A DNA stretch of 5,967 nt from Bacillota bacterium (GTDB lineage: Bacteria > Bacillota > Sulfobacillia > RBS10-35 > JAJYVN01). Position 1 is the stretch's first letter, and each line of letters starts with the position of its first letter. Under the pieces are notes generated by a model. That model was not told where the DNA came from. It ran no database searches and saw nothing but the letters and a program-made list of their open reading frames with translations. Positions 5,804 to 5,967 of this stretch are shown here, piece by piece. The DNA is taken from contig JAKAUG010000189.1 in assembly GCA_021827805.1 (NCBI GenBank), positions 1 to 5,967 of the forward strand. The letters run 5' to 3'. The translations under genes were made by a program, and so were the position numbers.

Positions 5804-5967
5804 CTACGCCCCCCCGCCGGGAAGCGTCAAAAGGGCCGGTGGCCCTGAGGCCTCCGCGGTCCAGGTCATCAGGGCGGCGTCCATGGCCGCTCCACGCGGC
5901 AGCAGGGCCAGGGCCCTGGAGACCGCCTGCGCGAGGGCGAGGTCCGCGGCGGGCACCAGCACCCAGA
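5804..5967 (-). CDS. C-terminal 53 residues of an unidentified protein, cut by the window edge
   Basis: A frame enters from the right edge and ends with TAG at 5804-5806, one base before the mdh ATG. It encodes 53 visible residues beginning WVLVPAADLALAQAVSRAL and ending TLPGGGA. The pattern of Ala/Leu-rich helices with a central MDAALMTWTAEA segment is vaguely like the end of a PIN-type nuclease domain, where an Asp-Ala pair precedes an Ala-rich helix, but this is too short to assign. The other two minus frames are less convincing: one closes early, and the other is Gly/Arg-rich. The one-base gap to mdh suggests translational coupling in the same operon. Function unknown. Confidence 0.55.
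   Translation of the reverse strand, partial: WVLVPAADLALAQAVSRALALLPRGAAMDAALMTWTAEASGPPALLTLPGGGA
5809..5815 (-). promoter_or_regulatory. Likely ribosome binding site of mdh
   Basis: A run of seven G on the minus strand lies six bases before the mdh ATG, within the last codons of the upstream gene. Similar G-runs precede ccmE, sucD and ccmAB, so this may be the local style of Shine-Dalgarno sequence. Confidence 0.35.

Noticed and set aside
5965..5967. Adapter remnant at the right end (AGA)
   Set aside because: Three bases matching the start of the adapter are expected by chance too often to count.
1..5967. CRISPR array, insertion sequence, tRNA or rRNA
   Set aside because: No regularly spaced repeats, no transposase-like protein or terminal inverted repeats, and no tRNA T-loop or rRNA signature were seen on either strand.

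Overview
The window is high-GC DNA (roughly 70% by eye) in which every supportable gene lies on the minus strand. Read from right to left, the order is: the C-terminal tail of an unrecognised protein, malate dehydrogenase (mdh), succinyl-CoA synthetase beta (sucC) and alpha (sucD), the haem chaperone ccmE, a single ORF fusing ccmA to ccmB, a gene-free gap of about 457 bases, and the N-terminal part of ccmC running off the left edge. The genes from the right edge to ccmAB are 1 to about 85 bases apart, depending on start choice, so they look like one transcription unit. Frequent GTG and TTG starts and G-rich Shine-Dalgarno sequences suit a high-GC bacterium. The set is compatible with a Deinococcota, Chloroflexota or deep-branching Bacillota-like organism, but the sequence alone does not settle the phylum.

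Region 2770-5802 is a TCA-cycle block. LDH-like malate dehydrogenase makes oxaloacetate, and SucCD interconverts succinyl-CoA and succinate with substrate-level phosphorylation. The mdh-sucC-sucD order is common in bacteria. SucD has intact catalytic and phosphate-loop motifs but carries substitutions in three usually conserved loops.

Region 7-2686 is a System I cytochrome c maturation block. CcmA and CcmB form the ABC transporter that releases holo-CcmE, CcmC loads haem onto CcmE, and CcmE carries haem to the ligation machinery. Two features are unusual. CcmE has the CXXXY haem-attachment motif in place of HXXXY, the variant described for archaea and some bacteria whose System I lacks CcmH. 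CcmA and CcmB are one 497-residue polypeptide. No ccmF, ccmG, ccmH or ccmI is visible, though the window stops inside ccmC.

The 283-739 gap between ccmAB and ccmC has no convincing gene. Its ccmC-proximal part holds a 21-base-period direct repeat and a stem-loop with a GNRA loop, so it may be a regulated leader. The first 8 bases of the window equal the end of the common Illumina adapter and create the stop codon that appears to truncate ccmC, so that end should be treated as a probable sequencing or assembly artefact.
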